Shown: positions 13,801 to 28,800, counted from the stretch's first letter. The stretch: 64,000 nucleotides of DNA from Stomorhina lunata (GCA_933228675.1 OW121742.1:39469255-39533254); one strand, 5' to 3'. Notes: generated by a model not told the origin, from the sequence alone. Numbers and translations: made by a program.

Positions 13801-16800
13801 TGCAGCAAATTTTAAGCAAATTGTTTTTTTTTTTTTCGTTATCGTTTTTTAATTTTTTATATCTTGTGTACCATGTGTTGTTTGTGTTGTTCCATATATT
13901 GTATAATTTTTCTGTTTCTGTTCTTGGAAAGAGTTGTTAAGTGTTTGAGTTGAGTTCAGTTGAATTGAGTTGTGTTGCGTTCGTTGCGTTCCAAATTTTG
14001 TTTTGAACCATTTTTTTTTTGAACCGAACTTCCGAAGTTCATTCATACAAATAATAAAATTTACAAAACAAATACTTTTTTACAAAAAATGTTGGTTGTT
14101 TTCAGTTTCAAAATATTGCGTTTTACTGGTTTAGAAAAGTGGCTCCAATTTAATTTTAGTGCAAGAACTTTTAGTGGCTTAAATTTTATAAAATAAAAAA
14201 TTTTCTTTAAGTTTATAACAAATAGTTTTTAGTTCTTTCTCCATTTTTTTTAATTTAATATTTAAATTTCTAATTTTGTATATTTATTATTATAATTTTT
14301 TTAGTTTATTGCAAAACCGTTTATTAAACGCAAATTGTTTTTGTTATTTCCTTATTTATTCTATAGTTTAACAAAACTTTTGTAAATTAAACAATTGTTT
14401 AAACATATCTTCTGTGTATAAAATATTGTTGTTTTTTTTTTTGTTTGTTTCTGTGTATTTTCCTCCGCTCTAATCAATCAATCTATTGTGGTCGATGGAA
14501 ACCATACATGGGAGTTGCTTATTGTTAGAGGAAATTGTTTGGAAAATAATTTATGGCTTTCGAACCGAAACAATAAATGTTAGTTAGAAGAGGGGGTCTC
14601 GCTCGTTATGGCAAATTAATAGCTTGAAAAAATTTTATTATTTTCACTTAAATTTAAATATGTATTAGTCATAGCAGAATTTTCGATTTTTGTAAGAAAA
14701 TTCTCTTATTTTTCTATCGGAAATTTTTCAAAAATTTCTTATTTTTCTATAGGAAATTTATCAAAAATTTCTTATTTTTCTATAGGAAATTTTTCAAAAA
14801 TTTCTTATTTTTCTATAGGAAATTTTTCAAAAATTTCTTATTTTTCTATAGGAAATTTTTCAAAAATTTCTTATTTTTCTATAGGAAATTTTTCAAAAAT
14901 TTCTTATTTTTCTATAGGAAATTTTTCAAAAATTTCTTATTTTTCTATAGGAAATTTATCAAAAATTTCTTATTTTTCTATAGGAAATTTTTCAAAAATT
15001 TCTTATTTTTCTATAGGAAATTTTTCAAAAATTTCTGATTTTTCTATAGGAAATTTTTCAAAAATTTCTTATTTTTCTATAGGAAATTTTTCAAAAATTT
15101 CTTATTTTTCTATAGGAAATTTTTCAAAAATTTCTTATTTTTCTATAGGAAATTTTTCAAAAATTTCTTATTTTTCTATAGGAAATTTTTCAAAAATTTC
15201 TTATTTTTCTATATTAAATTTTTCAAAAATTTATTTTTATAGGAATTTTTTCAAAAATTTCTTATTTTTATAGGAAATTTTTCAACAATTTCTTATTTTT
15301 CTATAAGAATTTTTTCAAAAATTTCTTATTTTTCTATAGAAAATTTTTCAAAAATTTCTTATTTTTCTATAGGAAATTTTTCAAAAATTTCTTATTTTTC
15401 TATAGGAAATTTTTCAAAAATTTCTTATTTTTCTATAGGAAATTTTTCAAAAATTTCTTATTTTTCTATAGGAAATTTTTCAAAAATTTATTTTTATAGG
15501 AATTTTTTCAAAAATTTCTTATTTTTATAGGAAATTTTTCAACAATTTCTTATTTTTCTATAGGAAATTTTTCAAAAATTTCTTATTTTTCTATAGGAAA
15601 TTTTTCAAAAATTTCTTATTTCTCTATAGGAAATTTTTCAAAAATTTCTTATTTTTCTATAGGAAATTTTTCAAAAATTTCCTATTTTTATAGGAAATTT
15701 TTCGAAAATTTCTTGTTTTTATAGGAAATTTTTCAAAAATTTCTTAATTTTTTAGGAAAATTTTCGAAAATTTCTTAATTTTTATAGAAAATTTTTCAAA
15801 AATTTCCAATTTTTATGGAAAATTTTTCAGAAATTTATTATTTTTATAGGAAATTTTTCAAAAATTTCTTATTTTGATGGGAAATTTTTTAAAAATATCT
15901 TATTTTTATGGGAAATTTTTCAAAAATTTGTTATTTTTGTAAAGTAATTTGTTATTTATTACAATTTATTGCAATCCCAACCTCTGTCTCAAAAACCCAT
16001 ATTAAGCTAAAAATTAATTTATTTGTATTCTTTTGACTTTCTATTATCTTAAAAAGTCAATAGCACGAATCGAAAAAGTATCTCCTCTACTCCTACATGC
16101 GTTTCCTGAGCTAACAACAGATACTCTGTGAACGTAATAATATCGTAATATTTGTCATTTTAGAAATATTAATTAACAATCAAATGGTTAATTATAATAA
16201 AAAGCTTAAACGAACATATAAAGTAAATTAAACTGAACTAAAAGTTTCGAATGAAAATTACTACAATGTCATTGCAAATTATAATCAAATAGTTAATGTT
16301 AAACAAACAAACAACTAAATAATTGGTTAATGCAAAATTTTAATCTAATAATAATTTATATCCATAAGCAATTGCTAATTTTGTAAAACATTTGAATAAC
16401 ATTTTAAAACGTTTTGAAACAACTTTTACCAAAATTATCATTTCACCTTCTTAATGTAGGTGTTAAGTCACTCCTCGGATTGTTTTACAATTTTCTTAAA
16501 ACAATTTTAATTACAATTTATGTCATCTTTTGAATCGATTCAATTGTTTTAGAATTTTACTTATTTTATATTCGATTTGTCTCGGTTACATTAATAGAAT
16601 TATTTAATTATAATAGTTTGGGTGTTTTTGTATTTGTTTGTTTTAACAATTTAATTCTACTCGTAAGATGCAAATTTACTTTATTTTGAATCTATTTTAG
16701 AGTCAACTAATTTTAATACTACTTATTATTAATTCTTAATTATTGTATTCAAATTTTAGGAAATTTATGAAAAATAAAGATCTTAAAAATAAGAAAATTT

Positions 16801-19800
16801 TAAAAAATTCGCTATAAAAGCAGAAAATTTTTGAAAAATTTCCTATAAATATAGGAAATTTTTGAAAAATTTCCTATAAATATAGGAATTTTTGAAAAAT
16901 TTCCTATAAAAATAGGAAATTTTTGAAAAATTTCCTATTTTTGTAGGAAATTTTTGAAAAATTTCCTATAAAAATAGGAAATTTTTGAAAAATTTCCTAT
17001 AAAAGCAGAAAATTTTTGAAAAATTTCCTATAAAAACAGAAAATTTTTGAAAAATTTCCTATAAAAATAGCAAATTTTTGAAAAACTTCCTATAAATATA
17101 GGAAATTTTTGAAAAATTTCCTATAAATATAGGAAATTTTTGAAAAGTTTCCTATAAATATAGGAAATTTTTGAAAAATTTCCTATAAAAATAGGAAATT
17201 TTTGAAAAATTTCCTATAAAAATAGGAATTTTTTGAAAAATTTCCTATAAAAATAGGAAATTTTTGAAAAATTTCCTATAAAAATAGGACATTTTTGAAA
17301 AATTTCCTATAAAAATAGGAAATTTTTGAAAAATTTCCTATAAAAATAGGAAATTTTTGAAAAATTTCCTATAAAAATAGGAAATTTTTGAAAAATTTCC
17401 TATAAAAATAGGAAATTTTTGAAAAATTTCCTATAAAAATAGGAAATTTTTGAAAAATTTCCTATAAAAATAGGAAATTTTTGAAAAATTTCCTATAAAA
17501 ATAGGAAATTTTTGAAAAATTTCCTATAAAAATAAGAAAATTTTTGAAAAATTTCCTATAAAAAATAGGAAATTTTTGAAAAATTCCCTATAAAAATAGG
17601 AAATTTTTGAAAAATTCCCTATAAAAATAGGAAATGTTTAAAAAATTCCCTATAAAAATATGAAATTTTTGAAAAATTCCCTATAAAAATAGGAAATTTT
17701 TGAAAAATTCCCTATAAAAATAGGAAATTTTTTTAAAAATTCCGTATAAAAATAGGAAATTTTTGAAAAATTCCGTATAAAAATAGGAAATTTTTGAAAA
17801 ATTTCCTATAAAAATAGGAAATTTTTGAAAAATTCCCTACAAAAATAGGAAATTTTTGAAAAATTCCCTATAAAAATAGGAAATTTTTGAAAAATTCCCT
17901 ATAAAAATAGGAAATTTTTGAAAAATTCCCTATAAAAATAGGAAATTTTTGAAAAATTCCCTATAAAAATAGTAAATTTTTGAAAAATTCCCTATAAAAA
18001 TAGGAAAATTTTGAAAAATTCCCTATAAAAATAGGAAATTTTTGAAAAATTCCCTATAAAAATAGGAAATTTTTGAAAAATTCCCTATAAAAATAGGAAA
18101 TTTTTGAAAAATTCCCTATAAAAATAGGAAATTTTTGAAAAATTCCCTATAAAAATAGGAAATTTTTGAAAAATTCCCTATTAAAATAGGAAATTTTTGA
18201 AAAATTCCCTATAAAAATAGGAATTTTTTGAAAAATTCCCTATAAAAATAGAAAATTTTTAAAAAATGTCCTACAAAATTTTTGAAAATCATTTCAAATA
18301 GGAATTTTTTTGGAAATTTCCTAAAAAATAAGAATTTTTTGAGAATTTCCTATAAAAATATGTAATTTAAAAAAAAATTACTGTAAAATTTTTAAAAATC
18401 ATTTTCCCTTAAACTAATTAAACTTAAATTATGTCAACACTTAACTTTTAAAATATTTAACAAAGTTTTTTTTTTGTGTAGACTAAAAAGAAACATGACA
18501 TCCCCATTAAACAATTTTTTGTACAAAAAATCACAAAAAAAGTTTTTGTATTATAGAAAAATCGAAATCAGCCCAAACAAATATTAACCCCTAAATGTTA
18601 AAATTTAAAAGTAATAATTTCCTTTTTAATCTAACAATAAATTTTGTAATTAAATTAACAACTTCCACTCAAAAAAGAAGGAAATTAAACAAAAATTTTA
18701 CCCTTTTTTGAGAAGAAAACAATTAAAATCAATCGCTTGACTGACTAATTTCACATTAAAAAACAAACAAGAATTACTACATTTTTATTTGTTAAACTGA
18801 TTAAAACCCTTTTTAAAAACTGCCTGGAATTAAACTTGAATTTCACTAGAATTTATAGAGGCTCCCTAAAATATGTAACCCCTTTTTGCTCCCTTATTTA
18901 AAAATCAAATGATTTAAAGTAGCCAATTTTCAATCGCACCCCCTAACAATTTTTCAAGTGTTTCTTTTTAAAGCAGTTCTTTCCCTATTTGATTATTATT
19001 ATTATTTTCTTATTTTCTATTAAATTTCCTCTTAATTTTTATTCTTCTCTAAATTTGACTAATTAACATTTAATGCTTCGTTGTTATTTCTGTTCTTTTT
19101 TTATACGACTTTCCTTTAACAATTTTGTGAGATTTTCATTTAATTACTTAACTTTAGTTTTTCAGTTGCAATATTTTTCAAATTTTAGTTAAGTTCACTT
19201 CCGTTTCTCAGCTGGCTGCTGCTAGAGCTGCCAGTTCCGTTTTCCTCTTTTTGTTTTTGGTTCAGCTTCAAAGGATTTTTATGCCACACTTGCCTTACAA
19301 GAGTGTCCTTTTTTTTCTTCTTTAGAACTGAAATTTTACTCGAAAAACAAATAAAAAGTAGTGAAATGTTCGCTACAATTACGAGTTGCCACTGCTACTG
19401 CAGCTGCTCTTTCTTGCTGCTGACGACTAATTTGAAGTGGATTTTATGTTTTTCATAAAGAACGAAAAAAAGTTTTTGTATAATTTTTCTTTTGACAGGT
19501 GAAAGGAATTTATGGCAGTCTTTTTTTTTTCTCTGGTATATTAAGGACAAGAGTCTAGTGCCCGGAAATTTTGGTAATTTGTTGGAGGGTAATTTGTTAA
19601 TAAGGAAATTCTAAGGATAGTTTTTAGTTAGGAAAAGAAAGTGTAAATCAAAATTTTGAATTAAAATATTAATGCCTTCCATCAGGGAAAGGCAAATTTT
19701 CAAGAAATTACCAGCGAGTTGAAAGCATTGGCTATAAATCGAAATTAGTAAAAGTTTTCTAGTAATCATGTTGCATACTTTTAGGGACCTGCTAAAAATC

Positions 19801-22800
19801 TTATCTCGACTTTCTTATATTTAAAATTTTTCAAAAATTTCTTATTTTTATAGGAAATTTTTCAAAAATTTTTTATTTTTATAGGAATTTTTTTTTTTCA
19901 AAAATGTTCTATTTTTATAGGAAATTTTTCAAAAAATTTCTTATTTTTATAGGAAATTTTTCAAAAATTTCTTATTTTTATAGAAAATTTTTCAAAAATT
20001 TTCTATTTTTATAGAAAATTTTTCCAATTTTTTTTATTTTTATAGGAAACTTTTCAAAAATTATCTATTTTTATAAGAAATTTTTCAAAAATTTCATATT
20101 TTTATAGGAAATTTTTCAAAAATTTCTTATTTTTATAGGAAATTTTTCAAAAATTTCTTATTTTTATAGGAAATTTTTCAAAAATTTCTTATTTTTATAG
20201 AAAATTTTTCAAAAATTTCTTATTTTTATAGGAAATTTTTCAAAAATTTCTTATTTTTATAGGAAATTTTTCAAAAATTTCTTATTTTTATAGGAAATTT
20301 TTCAAAAATTTCTTATTTTTGTAGGAAATTTTTCAAAAATTTCTTATTTTTGTAGGAAATTTTTCAAAAATTTCTTATTTTTGTAGGAAATTTTTCAAAA
20401 ATTTCTTATTTTTGTAGGAAATTTTTCAAAAATTTCTTATTTTTATAGGATTTTTTTTTAAAATTTCTTATTTTTATAGGAAATTTTTTAAAAATTTCTT
20501 ATATTTATAGGAAATTTTTCAAAAATTTCTTATTTTTATAGGAAATTTTTCAAAAATTTTCTATTTTTATAGGAAACTTTTCAAAAATTTTCTATTTTTA
20601 TAGGAAACTTTTCAAAAATTTTCTATTTTTATAGGAAATTTTGTATTTTTATAGGAAATTTTTCAAAAAATTTCTATTTTTATAGCAAATTTTTTAAAAA
20701 TTTTCTATTTTTATAGGAAATTTTTCAAAAATTTCTTATTTTTATAGGAAAATTTTCAAAAATTTCTTATTTTTATAGGAAATTTTTCAAAAATTTCTAA
20801 TTTTTATAGGAATTTTTTCAAAAATTTCTTATTTTTATAGGAAATTTTTCAAAATTTTCTTATTTTTATAGGAAAATTTTCAAAAATTTCTTATTTTTAT
20901 AGGAAAATTTTCAAAAATTTCTTATTATTATAGGAAATTTTTCAAAAATTTCTTATTTTTATAGGAAATTTTTCAAAAATTTCTTATTTTTATAGGAAAA
21001 TTTTCAAAAATTTTATGTTTTTTTATTTTTAAAGGAAATTTTTAAAAATTTTTCTATTTTTATAGGAAGTTTTTCAAAAATTTTCTATTTTTATAGAAAA
21101 TTTTTCAAAATTTTTCTATTTTTATAGGTAATTTTTCAAAAATTTGTTATTTTTATAGGAAATTTTTCAAAAATTTTCTATTTTAATAGGAAAGTTTTCA
21201 AAAATTTTCTATTTTTATGTGAGCCTTCTCATTTTTCTGCATCACAAAACACCTAAAATTTGTATGTGAATTTTGAGTGACATTTCTTTTTTTCGATTCA
21301 TCAAATTAGATTTTAAACAATTGAAATTTTAATTAAAATTTAAATATGAAATTTTATTTATAAATTCAATTTTTAACTTTTCCTTTCATTTTTTGACACT
21401 TTATGACAGTCTCTGATTGGCAGGTGACAACCAAGCGGCTGCAATATGTCCAATGCAATAAATTTATTGTGCTCAAACTAAAGTCATATTAAAATTATAT
21501 GATTTTTGTTAATTAAAATTTATAGAAAGTAGAAAAAACTACACACAATTTTTAATAGACAAAAAAGGGAAGCAACAGAAAAAAGCCACTCATGAGTTTT
21601 TCAACAATTTCTTAGTTTTCTAAAGGAAATTTTTTAATTTTCTATAGGAAAATTTTCAAAATTTATTTTTTTGATAGAAAATTTTTCAAAAATTTTCTAT
21701 TTTTTATATGAAATTTTTCAAATATTTCTTAATTTCATAGGAAATTTTTTAAAAACTTTCTATTTTTATAGGAGTGTCTTATTTGATAGTTAATTTTTCA
21801 AAAATTGTCTATTTTTATAGAAAACTTTTCAAAAATTCTCTATTTTTATAGGAAATTTTTCATAAGTTCTCCATTTTTATAGAAAATTTTTCAAAAATTT
21901 TCTATATTTATAGGAAATAATTCCAAAAATTTCTATTATTATAGGAAATTTTTCTATTTTTATAAAACAAATTCCAAAATTTTCTATTTTTATAAGAAAT
22001 TTTTCTAAAACTTCATATTTCTATAGGAAATTTTTCAAACATTTCATAATTTTTATAGGAAATTTTTCAAAACTTTCATATTTTTTATAGGAAATTTTTC
22101 AAAAATTTTATATATTTTTATAGGAAATTTTTCAAAACTTTCTTATTTTTCTATAGGAAATTTCTTATTTTTTTCATAGAATTTCTAATTTGTTCATAAA
22201 ATTTCTAATTTTTCTTTACGAAAATTTTCAAAAATTTCTTATTTTTATAGCAAATTTTTCAATTTTTTTTTGTTTTTATAGGAAAATTTTCAAAATTTTT
22301 TTATTTTTATAGGAAATTTTTTAAAAATGTTCTATTTTTATAAAAAAATTTAAAAATTTTTTTTATTTTTATAGGAAATTTTTCAAAAATTTATTATTTT
22401 TATAGAAAATTTTCCAAAAATTTCTTATTTTTATAGAAAATTTTCCAAAAATTTCTTATTTTTATAGAAAATTTTTTAAAAAGTTCATATTTTTATAGGA
22501 TTTTTTTTTTAAATTTCATATTTTTATAGGAAAGTTTTCAAAAATTTCGTATTTTTATAGCAAATTTTTCAAAAAATTCCTATTTTTATAGCAAATTTTT
22601 CAAAAATTTCTCATTTTTATAGGAACATTTTCAAAATTTTCTTTATTTTATGTGAATTTTTTTTTAAATTTATTATTTTTATAACAAATTTTTCGAAAAT
22701 TTCTTAATTTTATAGGAAATTTTTCAAAAATTTCTTGTTTTTCTATAGAAAATTTTTCAAAAATTTCTTATTTTTATAGGAAACTTTTCAAAAATTTTTT

Positions 22801-25800
22801 ATATTTATAGGAAAATTTTCAAAAAAATTTTTAAAAACTTTTATTTTTTTATTTTTATAGCAAATTTTTCAAGAATTTCTAATTTTTATAGGAAACTTTA
22901 AAAAAATTCTTAGTTTTAGAGGAAATTTTTTAAAAAGTTCTTATTTTTTTAGAAAATTTTTCCAAAATTTCTTATTTTTGTAGGAAATTTTTCAAAAATT
23001 TCTTATTTTTATAGGAAATTTAAAAAAAAATTCTTATTTTTATAAGAAATTTTTCAAAAATTTCTTTTTTTATAAGAAATTTTTCAAAAATGTTTTATTT
23101 TGATGGGAAATTTTCCAAAAATTTCTTATTTTTATAAGAATATTTTCAAAATTTTTTTATTTTTATAAGAAATTTTTCAAAAATTTCTTATTTTTATAGG
23201 AAATTTTTTATTTTGATAGAAAATTTTCAAAAATTTCTTATTTTTATAGGAAATTTTTCAAAAGTTTCTTATTTTAATAGGAAATTAAAAAAAATTCTCA
23301 TTTTTATTGGAACTTTTTAAAAAAATTCTTATTTGTATACAAAATTTTTCAAAAATGTTTTATTTTTGTAGGAAATTTTTTAAAATTTCCTATTTTTATA
23401 GGAAATTTTTCGAAAATTTCTTATTTTAATAGGAAATTTTTTAAAAATTTCTTATTTTTATAGAAAATTTTTCGAAAAACTCATATTTTTATAGGAAATT
23501 TAAAAAAAAAAATTGTTATTTTTAAAAGAAATTTTCAAAATGTATTTTTTTTTTAGAAAAATCATTTGTATAGAAAATTTAACATTTTCACTTTTCATTA
23601 GCTTCGTTTTAGTCTAAGATATTAAATTCTTTAGACGATTGAAACAATTTTTTCTATAGTTTTTCTGCTGTTTTAAATAATTTAAGTTTTTTTGTTGCAA
23701 TCCTTAATTAGTTTCATTTTTAATTTATTTCAATATCTTTTTTTCGTTCATTTCCATTTTGTTCGATTTTTTTAAGCGAAAACGTTTTGTATATGAACTG
23801 CCTTGAATTGTGTAAATTAAATTGAACAAAAACTGAAAATTTGTGAAATAGTTTTCTTGTTTTTCCAAACAAAAGTTCGAGTTGATTTACAATCTTATCA
23901 AATTACCATATATCTATTATATATTAAAAATCAAATATATATATTTATATATCAAAAATGTTCTATATCGTTTTTTTTTTGTAATTTGAATTGGAATTCT
24001 CTTGCCACCTTAGATGAAGAAGAGCGTTTGAAATTTTTACAAATTTTTCTTTTTTTTTTAATTACAAGTTAAAGTTTTTCGTTTTAATTTTAATTCTTTT
24101 GATTTTAACTTTTTCTTTCATTTTGTGTTGCGTTAAATTTTTTTTTTTAATTATTTTATTTCTTTTCATTCTTATATTTTTGATATCTTTAATACATAAA
24201 AAAGCGTTACGTTTTTTCTTACAGTTAATGGTTCATACTTACAAATTTAAATTAAATTGAAAAAAAAACCTTAAGAAGTTGTTTCTTTTCTTAATTTTTT
24301 TTAAATAAATAAAAACCCAAAATTTATAATATTTTTCTTGAAATTTTTTCTTCAACCATAAACAGGCGGAATGTGTTGTTCTGAGGGATCGTAAATTGAA
24401 TATTGCGCCCGCCATTAAGAAACAGGTTGGTTTTTAATTAAATTATTGTTATTTTATGTGATTAGTATTTCAATTGAAAAATTTTTAATTTAACCTAATT
24501 TTGTCTAATTTACGTTATTCCTAGTCAATTGTTGCTGCAAATGGTGCTGTCTATTACACAACTACACCTCCAGCTCCCATTAGTAATATGCCTATTGATC
24601 AATTTGCCGCCGCTGTTTATCCACCAGGTAAATACTTAAATAAATAAGCCCCTTCCTCTCACACACCCAAAACACAAATTCATATGAAAATTTTCAAAAA
24701 TTGACTATTTTTAGAAAATTTTTCGAAAATTGACTATAGGAAATTTTTCGAAAATTTACTATTTTTCGAAAATTTACTATTTATAGCAAATTTTTCGAAA
24801 ATTGACTATTTATAGCAAATTTTTCGAAAATTGACTATTTATAGGAAATTTTTCGAAAATTGACTATTTATAGGAAATTTTTCAAAAATTGACTATTTAT
24901 AGGAAATTTTTCGAAAATTGACTATTTATAGGAAATTTTTCGAAAATTGACTATTTAGTGGAAATTTTTCGAAAATTGACTATCTTTTGGAAAATTTTCG
25001 AAAATAGACTATTTATAGGAAATTTTTCGAAAATTGACTATTTATAAAAAATTTTTGGAAAATTGAGTTTTCAAAAATTTACTATTTATAGGAAATTTTT
25101 CGAAAATTGACTATTTTTTTTGAAATTTTTCGAAAATTTACTATTATATGGAAATTTTTCAAAAATTGACTATTTTTTGGAAATTTTTCGAAAATTGACT
25201 GTTTTTGGAAATTTTTTGAAAACTGATTATTTATAGAAAATTTTTCGAAAATTTACTATTTATAGGAAATTTTTCGAAAATTGACTATTTATAGAAAATT
25301 TTTGGAAAATTGACTATTTATAGGAAGTTTTCAAAAATTTACTATTTATAGGAAATTTTTCGAAAATTGACTATTTATAGGAAATTTTTCGAAAATTGAC
25401 TATTTATAGAAAATTTTTGGAAAATTGACTATTTATAGGAAATTTTCAAAAATTTACTATTTATAGGAAATTTTTCGAAAATTGACTATATAGGAAATTT
25501 TTCGAAAATTGACTATTTATAGGAAATTTTTCGAAAATTGACTATTTATAGGAAGGAAATTTTTCGAAAATTGACTATTTCTAGAAAATTTTTGGAAAAT
25601 TGACTATTTAAAGGAAATTTTCAAAAATTTACTATTTATAGGAAATTTTTCGAAAATTGACTATTTATAGGAAATTTTTCGAAAATTTACTATTTATAGG
25701 AAATTTTTCAAAAATTGACTATTTATCGGAAATTTTTCGAAAATTGACTATTTATAGGAAATTTTTCGAAAATTGACTATTTATAGGAAATTTTTCGAAA

Positions 25801-28800
25801 ATTGACTATTTATAGGAAATTTTTCGAAAATTGACTATTTATAGGAAATTTTTCGAAAATTGACTATTTATAGGAAATTTTTCGAAAATTGACTATTTAT
25901 AAGAAATTTTTCGAAAATTGACTATTTATAGGAAATTTTTCGAAAATTGACTATTTATAGGAAATTTTTGAAAATTGACTATTTATAGGAAATTTTTCGA
26001 AAATTGACTATTTATAGGAAATTTTTCGAAAATTGACTATTTATAGGAAATTTTTCAAAAATTGACTATTTATCGGAAATTTTTCGAAAATTGACTATTT
26101 ATAGGAAATTTTTCGAAAATTGACTATTTATAGGAAATTTTTCGAAAATTGACTATTTATAGGAAATTTTTCGAAAATTGACTATTTATAGGAAATTTTT
26201 CGAAAATTGACTATTTATAAGAAATTTTTCGAAAATTGACTATTTATAGGAAATTTTTCGAAAATTGACTATTTATAGGAAATTTTTGAAAATTGACTAT
26301 TTATAGGAAATTTTTCGAAAATTGACTATTTATAGGAAATTTTTCCAAAATTGACTATTTACATAATATTTTTCGATTATTGACTATTTATAGGAAATTT
26401 TTCGAAAAATATTTTTAGGAAATTTTTCGAAAATTTACTATTTATTGGAAATTTTTGGAAAATTGACTATTTATAGGAAAATTTTCAAAAATTGACTATT
26501 AGTAGCAAATTTTTTCGAAAATTAACTATTTATAAGAAATTTTTCCAAAATTTGCTATTTGTAGGAAATTTTTCGAAAATTGATTTATAGCAAATTTTTC
26601 GAAAATTGACTATTTATAGGAAATGTTTCGTAAATTGACTATAGAAAATTTTTGGAAAATTAACTATTAATAGGAAATTTTTAGAAAATTAACTATTTAT
26701 AGGAAATTTTTCGATTTATTATTATTTTTTTTTTGATTCTGTTGGAAAATTTACTTTTTATAGGAAATTTTTCAAAAATTGATTATTTATAGGAAATTTT
26801 TCGAAATTTTAGGAAATTTTATTTTATAGGAAATTTTTCTGCAGAAAAGTCTTCCTGTCATCAACTTGTCTATAGAAAAGTCTTCCTATTCTCAACTTTT
26901 CTAAAGAAAAGTCTTCCTATCCTTAACATTTCTATAGAAAACTCTTCCTATCCTCAACTTTTCTATGGAAAAGTCTTCCTATCCTCAACTTTTCTATAGA
27001 AATGTCTTCCTATCCTCAACTTTTCTATAGAAAAGTTTTCCTATCCTCAATTTTTCTATAGAAAAGTCTTCCTATCCTCAACTTTTCTATAGAAAAGTCC
27101 TCCTATCTTCAACTTTTCCATAGAAAAGTCTTCCTATCCTCAACTTTTCTATAGAAAAGTCTTCCTATCCTCAACTTTTCTATAGAAAGGTCCTCCTATC
27201 TTCAACTTTTCCATAGAAAAGTCTTCTTATCCTTATACTTTTGTATAGAAAAGTCTTGCTATCCTTAACATTTCTAAAAAAAATTCTTCTTTTCTTCAAC
27301 TTTTCTGTTGAAAAGTCTTCCTGTCCTAAACTTTTCTATGGAAAATCTTCCTATCCTCAACTTTTCTATAGAAAAGTCTTCCTATCCTGAACTTTTCTAA
27401 AGAAACCCCTTTCTATCCTCAACTTTTCTATAGAAGTCTTCCTATCCTCAACTTTTCTGCAGAAAAGTCTTCCTATCCTCAGTTTTGCTATAGAAGTCTT
27501 CCTATACTCAGCTTTTCTATAGAAAAGTCTTCCTATCCTTAACTTTTCTATAGAAAAGTCATCCTATCCTCAATTTTTCTATAGAAAAGTCTTCCTATCC
27601 TCAACTTTTCTATAGAAAAGTCTTTCTATTCTCAACTTTTCTATAGAAAAGTCTTCCTATCCTCAACTTTTCTATAGAAAAGTCTTCCTATCCTCAACTT
27701 TTCTATAGAAAAGTCCTCCTATCTTCAACTTTTCCATAGAAAAGTCTTCTTATCCTCAACTTTTCTATAGAAAAGTCTTCCTATCCTCAACTTTTCTATA
27801 GAAAAGTCCTCCTATCTTCAACTTTTCCATAGAAAAGTCTTCTTATCCTCAAATTTTGTATAGAAAAGTTTTCATATCCTCAACTTTGCTATAGAAGTCT
27901 TCCTATACTCAACTTTTCTATAGAAAAGTCTACCTATCCTCAACTGTTTTATAGAAAAGTCTTCATAACCTCAACTTTTCTATAGAAAAGTCTTCCTATC
28001 CTGAACTTTTCTATGGAAAAGGGTTTCTATCCTCAACTTTTCTATAGAAAATTCTTCCTAATCTCAACTTTTCTATAGAAGTCTTCCTATCCTCAACTTT
28101 TCTATAGAAATATTTTTCTATTTTTAATAGAAATTTCTTCCTTTTGTTAAATATTCTTTAGAACTTTAATTTTTTCTCTAGAAAACTAAATTCAATTTTC
28201 GAAAATGTTCCTTTAAAATCTAAATTTTCCAAGAAAATTTTCGAAAATGTTCCTTTTGAATGTAAATTTTCCATTAAATTTGTTTTGTTACGGTCAGTAA
28301 CAAAAATTCTGCCAAAATTTTTTATTTTCAATAAATTTCGTTTTTTGTTGATGTTTTTGCTTTTGAGAGATTTTTATTATAATTTTTAATTTATTTTTCC
28401 TTTTAGCCGCTGCAGCAGCTGGTGTGCCAACAATTTACCCACCTTCAATGCAATATCAACCATTCTATCAATACTACAGTGTGCCAATGGTGAGTAAAGT
28501 AGACCAAAAGTATTGGTCTAGTGGTCACTTTAAAATTAAACATTTTTTATATGATTTTTGTTATAATAAAAATTTTATTTATTTTTTTTGTATTTTACAG
28601 AATGTACCCACCATTTGGCCCCAAAATTATCAAGGTAATTAAAATTTATGCTCTGTGATAACTTTTTAAGTATTTTTTTCTCACTTTTTCTTTGTTTAAG
28701 CACAATTATTTACTAAATTTATTTTATAATACAAAAAAAAAAAAAAAAAACTAAAACTACTAATAAATGTTTAGGTCTTTTGTTTGTCTTAATTAAGTAT

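Noticed and set aside
23857..24072. 71-codon frame in intron 2
   Set aside because: Low-complexity translation, no splice or homology support; lies just before the exon 3 acceptor region.
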